NCBI GenBank assembly: GCA_030038255.1
Contig: JASHPH010000238.1
Location: forward strand, 1 to 35,365
DNA from: Candidatus Sulfotelmatobacter sp.
GTDB taxonomy: Bacteria; Acidobacteriota; Terriglobia; Terriglobales; Acidobacteriaceae
Direction: 5' to 3'
Length of the DNA stretch: 35,365 nt
Below the pieces are notes generated by a model. That model saw only the letters and a program-made list of their open reading frames with translations. It made no database searches and was not told the DNA's origin. The translations under genes were made by a program, and so were the position numbers. This document shows, in pieces, positions 8,514 to 16,682 of this stretch (positions are counted from its first letter, which is position 1; every line of letters begins with the position of its first letter).

Positions 8514-9067
8514 TGCGGGAGGCGATGAAGGAGGCCGACATCGAGAGGATTCTGGAACGCGCCAAGAAGAAGTACCCGGAGGCCAAGCCGAGGATCATCT
8601 CCGACAACGGGCCGCAGTTCATCGCGCGCGACTCCAAGGAGTTCATTCGCATCTCGGGGATGACGCACGTGCGCACCTCGCCGTACTATCCGCAGTCGAA
8701 CGGGAAGATCGAACGCTGGCATAAGTCGCTCAAGCAGGAGTGCATCCGGCCGCTGACGCCGTTGACGCTGGAGGATGCGCGGCGCTTGATTCAGACCTAC
8801 GTGGATCACTACAACACGGTGCGTTTGCACAGCGCGATCGGCTATGTGACGCCGCAGGACATGCTGGCGGGGCGACAGGCCGAGATCCACGCGGCTCGCG
8901 ATCGCAAGCTGGAACAAGCTCGTCGGCAGCGGCAACTTCGCCGGCAACAGGCAACGTCTTCGACGGTTGCGCATTCGGCCGGCGCAGCTACAATGATTTC
9001 GCCAGGTGAAACGGAGGCGGGCACTCCAGGAAAAAGTCATCGGACGATAGACCCCAAGATGCCTTGA
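8514..9067 (+). pseudogene. 5'-truncated IS3-type transposase (OrfB, integrase core)
   Basis: About 180 residues of the C-terminal half of an rve/DDE integrase-core transposase of the IS3 group. The second Asp is in RIISDNGPQF and the Glu in YYPQSNGKIERWHKSLK, followed by the typical HYNTVRLHSAIGYVTPQDML block. The first catalytic Asp and the OrfA helix-turn-helix are missing: an in-frame TAA lies a few codons upstream (about 8501-8503), so homology begins abruptly. It cannot be an active transposase alone. The C-terminal tail, basic and Q/R-rich, appears complete. I did not find matching terminal inverted repeats, so the element's true borders are not defined. Confidence 0.85.
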
Positions 9068-9073
9068 AAATCC

Positions 9074-9090
9074 CCGCCCCGAAGGGGCGG
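9074..9090. repeat. GC hairpin after the transposase remnant
   Basis: CCGCCCC (9074-9080) and GGGGCGG (9084-9090) form a perfect 7-bp stem with a 3-base loop, seven bases after the transposase stop. On the minus strand it is followed by GGATTTT, so it could act as a weak terminator for transcription reading leftward; on the plus strand no T-run follows. It may also be a dispersed intergenic repeat, which a genome-wide search would settle. Confidence 0.4.
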
Positions 9091-9260
9091 AATCTACACT
9101 AACGGAGAACGCCCCTTCTCCATTTCACGCTGAGCCAAAACATTCCAAGAATTCCTTGCGCCACGGGATTCTAGCGAGAAAAGTGGTATTGAACACGCAC
9201 GAAGAACGCCAAGCACATCGAATGATTAAGCGGCGCTGGAGAAATCACTAACATCCGCAG

Positions 9261-9764
9261 GGGGCCGAAGAGAAATTCTTGGTGGAGGAAATAACGCGGA
9301 TATGCTGGAAGCTTGGGATCGTGGAAGGCCTTGAAACACAAGAACTGTTAAGGCTGGAGGGCAGTTGCAATGAAATCGATGGTGTTTTTCGCGGGCGCCT
9401 CGAGCTCCCCGTCAGTGATTGGGATCTGCCGGTCGACCGCGGGTGGCAATGCGAGCGTATGGTCGTTAGGGCAGTTGCGGGAGATCACAGCGCAGACTCC
9501 AGTGGTACCACGCGCCCGGCGATCGTGGATGACAAAGTTTTGCTCGGTACCCAATCTGTGACGAACCGTCACGATCGCAAAACAGGTCACCTAGAAGTGC
9601 ATGCAGTCCTGGGAAGTTCTCTCAATACCTTTAGCCGTTACCGTACGACACTAATGCGGGGACTTGACCATGCGATCGACCGCCTACGTGCACTACAAAA
9701 GGAAAGGCGCGAACGCGAACAGGCAGGTTCCGGGCCAACCTCTGCAGAGGCTTGGGACGGGTAG
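9261..9764 (+). pseudogene. 5'-truncated gene of an acidobacterial hypothetical family
   Basis: The open frame begins after an in-frame TAA (9249-9251) and reads GAEEKFLVEEITRICWKLG near its start, then SSLNTFSRYRTTLMRGL and DHAIDRLRALQKERRERE near its end. This is the central-to-C-terminal layout I associate with a very common hypothetical family (V-x-x-I-x4-W-K/R-L then R-Y-x12-L-x-R-L-Q) found in many copies in Acidobacteria and Planctomycetes; that link is from memory. The N-terminal part, usually containing a NAxKHGxxS-type motif, is absent. The TTG at 9279 is the first possible start but has no ribosome site. Likely a decayed copy still transcribed up to the terminator just downstream. 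Confidence 0.5.
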
Positions 9765-9814
9765 GACGGAGCCTGGGCAATGCCGGTTCACATCGCTCTT
9801 AAAGCAACATGCGA

Positions 9815-9854
9815 ACGGCCTGCGCCAAACACCATGGCGCAGGCCGTCCTTTTT
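9815..9854 (+). terminator. Strong rho-independent terminator
   Basis: A perfect 12-bp stem, ACGGCCTGCGCC (9815-9826) with GGCGCAGGCCGT (9836-9847), a 9-base loop, and the tail CCTTTTT. It lies 50 bases past the stop of the truncated family gene, so it probably served that gene when it was intact. Confidence 0.85.
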
Positions 9855-9989
9855 GACTATGCCGGTGCGCAGAGTAGAACCGTGTGGGACGATGAATCGG
9901 GCTTTTTGCGAAACGAACCCACTAAGTTGTTTGTTTACAGCAGCTGTGTTTGCACCCGGCCATTGTGCTCGTCGGTGAAGCGTGGCCGA

Positions 9990-10011
9990 GGGCTCGCACA
10001 TTGGCGAGCCC
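9990..10011. repeat. Perfect 8-bp hairpin without T-tract
   Basis: GGGCTCGC (9990-9997) pairs with GCGAGCCC (10004-10011) over a 6-base loop. Neither side carries a T-run, so it is not called a terminator. It sits in non-coding DNA between two gene remnants. Confidence 0.35.
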
Positions 10012-10030
10012 TGGGTGTTCGCACGCTCAC

Positions 10031-10180
10031 TTACGTGATCGTATACGTTGCAGTGGCTACTTTACTCGTAGCATACCCATTGCCGGCAGCGGTCGCGTTG
10101 ATCGTCGTTGTCGAGAAGATAAACGGACCTGTGTAGGGAGTGGATTGGGTGGTCGGAGCCGTCAATTGTGTATGGTGGCG
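10031..10180 (-). pseudogene. C-terminal remnant of a chitobiase-like (CHB_HEX_C) repeat protein
   Basis: The minus strand encodes TPYTGPFIFSTTTINATAAG followed by a YATSKVATATYTIT ending and a stop at 10031. This is the end of the beta-sandwich repeat (CHB_HEX_C type) that is frequent at the C-terminus of secreted Acidobacteria proteins. Just upstream, the expected preceding strand (YTIDGS, about 10160-10177) is present but in another frame, showing a frameshift. Nothing further upstream belongs to the same protein before the aminotransferase gene begins. It is therefore a fragment of a deleted gene, not a small gene. Confidence 0.6.
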
Positions 10181-10254
10181 GCATCCGGCACGAACTCTCC
10201 GCCAACCTGGCACACGCCATAGGGCTCTGGTTTCTGAATCAATTCAGGACGCGG

Positions 10255-11376
10255 CTAGCGAGTTGCCGCTAGGCTCGCCAAGGCGTCGGCGACCTTCTGA
10301 ATCTGGTTATCAGTCATCTCCGGGTACAAAGGCAGCGATAGCACCTCCTTCGCCGCCTTCTCGGAATGCGGAAAAGCTCCACGGGAATATCCCAACTCAG
10401 CATAAGCAGGCTGCAGGTGCACGGGCACTGCGTAGTGAATGGCAGTCTGAATTCCCTCTGTCTGGAGCGCTGCCTGCAGACTGTCGCGGTCCTCGGCTCG
10501 CAGCGTGTAGACGTGGTACACATGTCGGGCCCAAGGCATTTCGGTGGGCAGTTCTAACCCGCACTCGGCCAGCAGGTGATTGTATCTGCTTGCTACAGCC
10601 CGGCGTGCCTCAGTCCATTTCTCTAAGTGGCGAAGCTTGACCCGTAGAATCGCGCCCTGAAAGCCTTCCATCCGGTAGTTGTAGCCGCGCAGGACGTGGT
10701 GATACTTGCGATCCTGTCCCCAGTCGCGCAGCATGCGGACTGTGCGGGCGTATTCCGGGTTGTTGGTCGTGACTGCCCCGCCTTCACCGTAAGCTCCCAG
10801 GTTCTTGGTGGGGTAGAAACTGAAGCCCGCGATGTCTGCGAGGCTTCCCACCGGCCGCCCTTTGTACTTTGCGCCGTGGGCCTGCGCGGCATCTTCAATG
10901 ACCACCAATCCATGTTGGCGCGCCAATTCCATGATCGGATCCATGTCGGCGGGCTGGCCATAAAGATGAACTGGCAAGATCGCTTTCGTGCGCGTCGTGA
11001 TCGCCGCCTGCACTGCCGCTGGATCCAGCGTGAAGGAGCGCGGATCGATATCTACCAGAACGGGTCGTGCCCCGGCATAGAGGACCGCCGCGACACTGGC
11101 CACAAAGGTGAACGGCACGGTGATTACCTCGTCGCCGGGACCCACTCCGGCTGCCAGCAACGCCAGATGCAGGGCGCTGGTGCCAGAATTGACCGCAATG
11201 CACTCGGCTGCGCCACAATAAGCGGCAAACTCATGCTCGAACTCAGCCACCTCGCTGCCCAGCACAAACTGAGAACTGTCCAAGACTCCGGCGAGGGCGG
11301 CATCGATCTCGGGCTTAATGCTCTGATACTGCGCTTTCAAATCTAGGTAGGGCACTTTTATGGAGAACTCTGCCAT
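10255..11376 (-). CDS. DegT/DnrJ/EryC1/StrS-family aminotransferase
   Basis: A 373-residue PLP enzyme of the sugar aminotransferase family, full length for the family. Landmarks: [20 protein letters not shown] (PLP phosphate site), the [15 protein letters not shown] segment with the cofactor-contacting Asp, and the Schiff-base lysine in [27 protein letters not shown] and the C-terminal [12 protein letters not shown] complete the family pattern. Members convert keto-sugar nucleotides to amino sugars for polysaccharide, O-antigen or glycosylated natural products. The exact sugar cannot be assigned. No other sugar-nucleotide gene lies nearby, so it is an isolated copy here. The start is the ATG at 11376, with only a weak purine-rich stretch upstream. 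Confidence 0.93.
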   Translation of the reverse strand: MAEFSIKVPYLDLKAQYQSIKPEIDAALAGVLDSSQFVLGSEVAEFEHEFAAYCGAAECIAVNSGTSALHLALLAAGVGPGDEVITVPFTFVASVAAVLYAGARPVLVDIDPRSFTLDPAAVQAAITTRTKAILPVHLYGQPADMDPIMELARQHGLVVIEDAAQAHGAKYKGRPVGSLADIAGFSFYPTKNLGAYGEGGAVTTNNPEYARTVRMLRDWGQDRKYHHVLRGYNYRMEGFQGAILRVKLRHLEKWTEARRAVASRYNHLLAECGLELPTEMPWARHVYHVYTLRAEDRDSLQAALQTEGIQTAIHYAVPVHLQPAYAELGYSRGAFPHSEKAAKEVLSLPLYPEMTDNQIQKVADALASLAATR

Positions 11377-11714
11377 GTGAAATCCGTTTCGATCGTCCAG
11401 CTATTACCGCTGCGGAATAAGCAGATCACAGCAGCATTGGCGACGAAGAAGCCAACAATCGGACCATACAACAGAATGCGGGCCGCATCAACCGAACGAA
11501 CGGAGATCCTGCCCAACAGCCAACCGCTCTCCGAAGCATGCGCACAGCCGACCTGGCAGGGTTACCACTCCCAAGCCTGCCTGCAGAGCTTTATCGCCTA
11601 TCGTGATTGTCTGGGACACCGCACTTGAGTGTGCCAGTAACCATGGAAGGTAATAGAAGCTCAACCTATGCCGACGTAGGCTGCTTGGAGGGCTTGTCGG
11701 TGTCGGGAGATGCC
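11377..11714. other. Divergent intergenic region
   Basis: About 340 bases between the aminotransferase and the FecR-like gene, which point away from each other. Both promoters should lie here, but no -35/-10 pair good enough to report was found. In-frame starts for the FecR-like protein at 11607 (TTG) and 11643 (ATG) exist in this stretch but lack ribosome sites. Confidence 0.35.
11705..11709 (+). promoter_or_regulatory. Ribosome-binding site supporting a GTG start
   Basis: GGGAG lies five bases before the GTG at 11715. This is what decides the start of the FecR-like protein: the GTG start puts a signal peptide at the very N-terminus, while the upstream ATG at 11643 has no ribosome site. Confidence 0.6.
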
Positions 11715-12311
11715 GTGAGAGGGTGTAGTGTAGCTTTGGCTGTCTTGATGATGATTCTGCCAGTTCGTTCCCCTGCCGCGGAGAACGGCGCAATTCTGCG
11801 TACCCAGGGCCGTGTTTTGCTTGACGGAAATCCTGCCCTCCCTTCCGTCGCAATTTTTCCGCCCGCTGTCATTGAAACTGAGAAGAACTCAACTGCTTTA
11901 ATAGTAGCTACAGGCTCCCGCATCGAAATCAATGACGAGAGTGTCATCGAGTACGACGGCGACCAAGTGAGGTTAGAACATGGAAGTCTGTCCGTGCTGA
12001 CATTCCAGGGACTGATCGTAAGAGTTGGTTGTATCGTTGCGACACCTGTCAACAATGAGGAGACGCAGTATGAGGTCACTGATCGAACGGGCCAGGTTAC
12101 GGTATCAGCGATCAAGAATGACGTTTACATCGAAGAAAGTGCGTCGCGAAATCCCAAGTTGGTAACGGATACTGCACGTTCAGGGCGAGTCACCGTAACG
12201 CAAGGTCAGCAAAAATCGCGTGAGGAGAAGTGCGGCGCACCAGAAGTCAAGACTCCTCCCCTCCCGCCTAGAGGTCCCACAATCAACAAACTGGGGAACA
12301 GGCGACTCTGA
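11715..12311 (+). CDS. Secreted FecR-like domain protein
   Basis: About 198 residues from a GTG start. The N-terminus RGCSVALAVLMMILPVRSPA is a Sec signal peptide with likely cleavage near the AEN that follows. The mature part has alternating beta strands like the FecR fold: GSRIEINDESVIEYDGDQ, LEHGSLSVLTFQGLIV and YEVTDRTGQVTVSAIKNDVY. FecR-like secreted proteins without a sigma-factor partner are common in Acidobacteria. There is no membrane helix after the signal and no extracytoplasmic sigma gene nearby, so a signalling role is not supported. The C-terminal 40 residues are proline- and charge-rich. It points toward the YjbQ gene, which is on the opposite strand. Confidence 0.75.
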   Translation: MRGCSVALAVLMMILPVRSPAAENGAILRTQGRVLLDGNPALPSVAIFPPAVIETEKNSTALIVATGSRIEINDESVIEYDGDQVRLEHGSLSVLTFQGLIVRVGCIVATPVNNEETQYEVTDRTGQVTVSAIKNDVYIEESASRNPKLVTDTARSGRVTVTQGQQKSREEKCGAPEVKTPPLPPRGPTINKLGNRRL

Positions 12312-12427
12312 GGTGACGCGCCGCACTTCGTGAGTTGCCCCTCAACAGTATGGTTCGTTGCTGCTAGCCGTCCTGCCTGCCCCTTCCTGAGCCACAAATG
12401 ACGAGAGGTTCTAAAGGCGCTCAAGCC

Positions 12428-12841
12428 CTATTCTCCCATCACCTTCACGACGACTCGCTTGCTTCTTTGTCCGTCAAACTCTGCATAGAAAATTCGCTGC
12501 CACGTCCCCAGATCGAGTTTGCCGGCGGTAATCGGCACGATCACTTCATGATGGATAAGTAGCGCCTTCAGGTGCGAATCGCCATTGTCCTCGCCGGTCT
12601 CATGATGCTTGTAATCCTTGCGAAACGGAGCCAGATGCTCCAGCCAGTGATCAATGTCTTCAATCAGACCGCTCTCGTTGTCATTGACGTAGACACCGGC
12701 CGTAATGTGCATCGCTGAAACCAGCACCATGCCCTCCTGCACGCCGCTCTTGCGGACGATCTCTTCCACCTGCGGCGTAATGTGCACGTAAGCGCGGTGC
12801 GTCTTGGTGTTGAATTTCAGGTAGTCGGTGAAGGTTTTCAT
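12428..12841 (-). CDS. YjbQ/UPF0047 family protein
   Basis: A 137-residue single-domain protein of normal family length. It has the conserved [18 protein letters not shown] block, [20 protein letters not shown], and the ending [20 protein letters not shown]. Members form small trimeric barrels with a His-rich site; the E. coli homologue shows weak thiamine-phosphate synthase activity, but the true function is unsettled. The start is the ATG at 12841, which gives the family's usual N-terminus; a longer frame overlapping hutH is a shadow. It begins 35 bases after the hutH stop, so co-transcription is likely. Confidence 0.9.
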   Translation of the reverse strand: MKTFTDYLKFNTKTHRAYVHITPQVEEIVRKSGVQEGMVLVSAMHITAGVYVNDNESGLIEDIDHWLEHLAPFRKDYKHHETGEDNGDSHLKALLIHHEVIVPITAGKLDLGTWQRIFYAEFDGQRSKRVVVKVMGE

Positions 12842-12876
12842 CGCACTCGTGTCCGTGTCAAAACAGCATAAAGACC

Positions 12877-14406
12877 TCAGCCCAGCACTTCTGCCAGCTT
12901 GCCCGTTGCGATCAGCGCGGAAATTCCCGCCAGATCGGGATACATGACTCGATCTTTCTCCATCGCCGGACATACAGAGCGAATTGCGGCATGGACAGCC
13001 TGGCCGCGTTTCGAGCTCTTCAGCGGAGCAAGCATATCAAGAGCCTGAGCCACGGCCATCGCCTCGATGGCCAGTACGTTCCGCGTGTTTTCGACGATCC
13101 GCTTCAGCTTGATGGCGGCCGTCATGCCCATGGAAACGAAATCTTCCTTGTTGCCTGAGGTCGTAATCGAATCGACCGAGGCGGGATGCGCCAGCACCTT
13201 GTTTTCGCTGACCAGTGCTGCCGCCGTCACCTGCGGCATCATGAAGCCGGAGTTCAACCCGGCGCCCGGCGCCAGGAATGGTGGCAAGCCCTCGCTGAGA
13301 GCGGGATTCACCAGTCGCTCGATCCGCCGCTCGCTGATGCCGGCCAGGGCGCTGAGCGCGATGGCAAGAAAATCGAGGGCAAACGCCAACGGCTCCCCAT
13401 GAAAATTTCCACCAGAGATTACATCCCCCTGTGTGTCCTTTCTGTCACGAATGAAAACCAGCGGATTATCAACCGCGGAGTTGGCCTCCGTCTCAAACAC
13501 GCTGCGGCAGTATGCCAGTGTGTCGCGCACTGCGCCATGCACCTGCGGAATACAGCGCAGCGAATAGGCGTCCTGGACGCGGCCGCACGTCCGATGCGAT
13601 TCGCGAATCTGGCTGCCTTCCAGCATTCGCCGTAGATTTGCCGCGCTTTTGATCTGGCCGGGATGCGGACGCGCCTGATGAATGCGTTCATCGAACGCAG
13701 CATCGGTTCCTTTCAGCGCATCGCAACTGAGACCGCCGAGCACGTCCGCAGAGTCAACCAGCGCTTCCGCCGCCAACAGGGCGAGAGTGCCCACAGCGAG
13801 CATCGCCTGCGTGCCGTTGATCAGCGAAATTGTTTCTTTCGCTTCGAGTACGAGCGGCTTTATCTGCGCCCGCTTGAGAGCATCGGAACTGGGCCCCCAC
13901 GCACCTTTCTCATCCAAGCATTCGCCTTCGCCAATCAAGGCAAGCGCCAGATGCGCCAGCGGAGCCAGATCGCCGCTCGCGCCCACGCTTCCCTGCGAAG
14001 GGATGACTGGCGTAACGCCGCGATTGAGCATCTCGCACAGCGTGTCGATGACAATGGGCCTCACGCCTGAATGGCCCTTGGCCAGCGAATTCGCCCGCAG
14101 CAGCATCATGGCGCGCGTCTCCGGCTGGGAAAGCGGTTCTCCCACTCCGACGGCATGCGAGCGGACCAGATTGACCTGCAGCTCGCGAATTTGGTCGCCG
14201 GCGATGCGCACATCGCTCAGCTTCCCCACGCCCGTCGTAATGGCGTAAGCCACTTTATCGCTGGCCACAATGTCGTCCACCACGGAGCGCGCCAACATAA
14301 CGGCTTCTCGCGCATCGGGTGCGAGGAGCACGGCGCGGCGTTCAGTCGCAACTTCGCGCACCGATTCCAGACTCAGATCGTTTCCGTTGATATGAAGTGC
14401 GTTCAA
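12877..14406 (-). CDS. hutH: Histidine ammonia-lyase
   Basis: A 509-residue enzyme, normal length for HutH, that deaminates L-histidine to urocanate in the first step of histidine degradation. The self-made MIO cofactor triad Ala-Ser-Gly is at 143-145 in [17 protein letters not shown], and the catalytic Tyr is Y53 in AYAITTGVG. The start is a TTG at 14406: no ATG exists before residue 37, GGGG lies about five bases upstream, and the resulting N-terminus [11 protein letters not shown] fits the family. hutU, hutI and hutG are not in the window, so either the pathway is completed elsewhere or urocanate is used differently. The neighbours are acyl-CoA catabolic genes. Confidence 0.95.
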   Translation of the reverse strand: MNALHINGNDLSLESVREVATERRAVLLAPDAREAVMLARSVVDDIVASDKVAYAITTGVGKLSDVRIAGDQIRELQVNLVRSHAVGVGEPLSQPETRAMMLLRANSLAKGHSGVRPIVIDTLCEMLNRGVTPVIPSQGSVGASGDLAPLAHLALALIGEGECLDEKGAWGPSSDALKRAQIKPLVLEAKETISLINGTQAMLAVGTLALLAAEALVDSADVLGGLSCDALKGTDAAFDERIHQARPHPGQIKSAANLRRMLEGSQIRESHRTCGRVQDAYSLRCIPQVHGAVRDTLAYCRSVFETEANSAVDNPLVFIRDRKDTQGDVISGGNFHGEPLAFALDFLAIALSALAGISERRIERLVNPALSEGLPPFLAPGAGLNSGFMMPQVTAAALVSENKVLAHPASVDSITTSGNKEDFVSMGMTAAIKLKRIVENTRNVLAIEAMAVAQALDMLAPLKSSKRGQAVHAAIRSVCPAMEKDRVMYPDLAGISALIATGKLAEVLG

Positions 14407-14472
14407 AAGAGCCCCAGACTTTCAGAAGTTAAGAATTTTGACGAAGCACACGAATCGCAGCGTGCGACGTCA

Positions 14473-14907
14473 CTACTGCTTGCCGGCCGCCGCGCGAAAG
14501 ACTTTCAGATATTTCTCCGGCAATGCCGCAATCTTCATGCTCGTATCCGTCACGATATGCAAAGTCTCGCCTTCGGCCAGCAGCGCTCCGTTATCGGCAC
14601 GCAGCAGTTCATAACTGAATGCGACTACGGACTCGCGCACCGATTTCAGCCACGTCCGCACGATTACTTCCTCGTCGTAATAGACCGGCGCTCGATAGCG
14701 GCAAGTGGCCTCGGCTACGGCGATGAAGCGACCGTCCTCGCGCTCCATGTCGCGATACGAGAATCCCATCTGCCGCATCAATTCGACTCGCCCCACTTCG
14801 AACCAGATGAGATGGTTCGAATGATAGACCACCCCCATCTGGTCAGTCTCAGCGTAGCGCACACGCAGCCTGGTTTCGTTGATCGCTAGGCGATTGTTGG
14901 AATTCAT
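14473..14907 (-). CDS. Hotdog-fold acyl-CoA thioesterase (YbgC/4HBT type)
   Basis: A 144-residue protein of usual family length. The signature RVRYAETDQMGVVYHSNHLI contains the catalytic Asp (D22) and the following His of the 4-hydroxybenzoyl-CoA thioesterase/YbgC subgroup, followed by WFEVGRVELMR. Such enzymes hydrolyse short acyl-CoA thioesters. Its ATG overlaps the stop of the upstream hydratase gene by four bases (ATGA at 14904-14907), which implies translational coupling. That places it in the same acyl-CoA pathway, perhaps releasing CoA from dead-end intermediates (inference). Confidence 0.9.
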   Translation of the reverse strand: MNSNNRLAINETRLRVRYAETDQMGVVYHSNHLIWFEVGRVELMRQMGFSYRDMEREDGRFIAVAEATCRYRAPVYYDEEVIVRTWLKSVRESVVAFSYELLRADNGALLAEGETLHIVTDTSMKIAALPEKYLKVFRAAAGKQ

Positions 14908-15686
14908 TTCCCCGTCCAGACCGGACGCCGCCTTTCCAGAAACGACAGAATTCCTTCGCGGAAATCGGGCGTCGTGCGGATGGCGGCATTTTCTCTGACC
15001 GCGGCATCGATCTGCAGGTCGAGCTCCGCGCGGGCATGGTCGTTCAGCAACTTCTTGGTTGCCCGTAACGACGTCGGGCTATTCTGCATCAAAGTGGCCG
15101 CCAGTTCGCGCGCCCTCGGCATCAGGCCATCCAGCGGAAGAATCTCATTGATCAGGCCAAGCCGCAATGCTTCAGCCGCGTCAAAGATGCGGCCGGTGAG
15201 CAATAAATCGCGCGCTTGCTTCTCACCGACCTGGCGCAGGAGAAATGTGGAAACGATCGCCGGCACAAAGCCGATGCGAACTTCGGTATAGCCAAATTTT
15301 GCTTCCGGCACCGCCAGTGTGAAGTCGCACAACAAGGCAAGACCCGTGCCCCCGGCGATGGCCGGTCCGTTAACCGCGGCGATCGTCACCTTGGGAAACT
15401 CATAGAGTGAGCGAAACAGCCGGACCATGGTCTCGGAGTCTTTCAGATTCTGATCGGGAGTTCGCCCCAAAAGCGCCTTCAGATTCTCCAGATCCATGCC
15501 GGAACAGAACGCCGGGCCCGCCCCGGTCAGGATAAGAATGCGATCATCTGACGTGGCGACATCGTTGAGCGCGCCCAGCAGATCGTCGATCAATTCGAAG
15601 CTGATGGCGTTGCGCTTGTCAGGCCGGTTCAGCGTGACGGTAGCAACGCTGCCCTCAGACGTAACTTGGACGGTCTTATAGTTCAT
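14904..15686 (-). CDS. Enoyl-CoA hydratase family, LiuC-like methylglutaconyl-CoA hydratase
   Basis: A 260-residue crotonase-fold protein. The oxyanion-hole strands are FCSGMDLENLKAL and NGPAIAGGTGLALLCDF, and the catalytic Glu is E135 in FGYTEVRIGFVPAIVSTF. The combination S/T-EVRIG-x-x-PA-I/V with a Gly in place of the first crotonase glutamate is the pattern of bacterial methylglutaconyl-CoA hydratases rather than generic crotonases. Its neighbour HMG-CoA lyase, 11 bases upstream, and the carboxylase subunit support a place in leucine degradation. The start is the ATG at 15686; no strong ribosome site is visible. Confidence 0.88.
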   Translation of the reverse strand: MNYKTVQVTSEGSVATVTLNRPDKRNAISFELIDDLLGALNDVATSDDRILILTGAGPAFCSGMDLENLKALLGRTPDQNLKDSETMVRLFRSLYEFPKVTIAAVNGPAIAGGTGLALLCDFTLAVPEAKFGYTEVRIGFVPAIVSTFLLRQVGEKQARDLLLTGRIFDAAEALRLGLINEILPLDGLMPRARELAATLMQNSPTSLRATKKLLNDHARAELDLQIDAAVRENAAIRTTPDFREGILSFLERRRPVWTGK

Positions 15687-15697
15687 TGGTTAGTTCA

Positions 15698-16576
15698 TCA
15701 GTCCGCCGCGTGGGAGTCTGCATATTTTGCGCCGATTCCGGCAGTCGCTTTCAGCAATGCGTCCAGTGGCTTGAGTGGAGGCAGCTTCGCTCCACGCCTT
15801 GCGAGCGCCTCGATCGCGGTCTCCGTCGGGATGTTACCAACCAGGCTGCTCTGCGCAAACGGACACCCACCAAGCCCGCCCAAAGCCGAGTCGAAACGCC
15901 GGCAACCGGCATCGTACGCCGCCAAAACCTTGTCTGCTGCCTGTTCCGGGCTGCTGTGCAGGTGGACGCCAATCTCCAGGTAGTCGTACTTCGCCATCAC
16001 AGCCCCGACCAGTTCTCCGATCTGTTGCGGCGTGGCCATCCCGACCGTATCGGCGAGCGAGATCATGTGCAGATCCTCTGCCTCCAGCAGATCAATCGCG
16101 CCCACGACTTCCTCGACACTCCATGCGTCTCCGTAAGGATTGCCGAAGGCCATCGAAATATAAACTGCAATATCCAGTCCTGCATCGTCGGCTTTTTTCT
16201 GGATTTTTTCCAATTCGTCGAGCGCATCCTCAGGTGACTGGTTCTGATTCTTGCGCAGAAAAGTCTCCGAAATCGAATACGGAAAACCTAGAGTAGAAAC
16301 CGCCTGTGTCTCGATGGCGCGCGTCGCGCCTTTTTCGTTCACCACGATGCCGATAATCTCGACATCATCGGGCGGGTCGAGTTCCTTCAGCACTTCTTCC
16401 GAGTCCGCCATCTGGGGTACGGCCTTGGGCGACACAAACGACACCGCATCAACGTGTTTAAACCCCGCGCTGATCAAGGCTTTCAGGTAATCGACCTTCA
16501 GATCGGCGGGAATCATCCCTTTCAGCCCTTGCCACGCATCGCGCGGGCATTCAATCAGTTTGACAGAATCAGTCAT
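15698..16576 (-). CDS. Hydroxymethylglutaryl-CoA lyase
   Basis: A 292-residue TIM-barrel lyase that splits HMG-CoA into acetyl-CoA and acetoacetate. Catalytic landmarks are spaced as in characterised enzymes: R12-D13 in CPRDAWQG, metal ligands H205 and H207 in GVHLHSSPEQA, and the active-site loop GGLGGCPFAQSSLVGN with C238 and N248. The usual PRDGLQNE and HCHDTYG motifs are altered to PRDAWQG and HLHSSPE, marking a divergent bacterial clade, although all residues that bind metal or act in catalysis remain. Related aldolases acting on other 3-hydroxy-3-methylacyl-CoAs cannot be excluded. Confidence 0.88.
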   Translation of the reverse strand: MTDSVKLIECPRDAWQGLKGMIPADLKVDYLKALISAGFKHVDAVSFVSPKAVPQMADSEEVLKELDPPDDVEIIGIVVNEKGATRAIETQAVSTLGFPYSISETFLRKNQNQSPEDALDELEKIQKKADDAGLDIAVYISMAFGNPYGDAWSVEEVVGAIDLLEAEDLHMISLADTVGMATPQQIGELVGAVMAKYDYLEIGVHLHSSPEQAADKVLAAYDAGCRRFDSALGGLGGCPFAQSSLVGNIPTETAIEALARRGAKLPPLKPLDALLKATAGIGAKYADSHAAD

Positions 16577-16589
16577 ACGAACTTCTTTG

Positions 16590-16669
16590 CCACGGATTTC
16601 ACGGATGCGTACAGATCAGTAATGGCAATTGCTACGTTTAGTCCGTGTTCATTCCGAGTGATCCGAGGC
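16590..16669. repeat. Imperfect dyad repeat (CCACGGATTTCACGGAT type)
   Basis: The left arm CCACGGATTTCACGGAT (16590-16606) is mirrored by an imperfect right arm containing TCCGTGTTCATTCCGAGTGA and ending ATCCGAGG (to 16668). It fills almost the whole gap between the carboxylase and HMG-CoA lyase genes. Similar CCACGGATTTCACGGAT dyads are, from memory, a dispersed intergenic element in several bacterial genomes. As RNA it could fold into a long hairpin within the operon transcript. Confidence 0.55.
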
Positions 16670-16682
16670 CGAGGAAGGTGAA

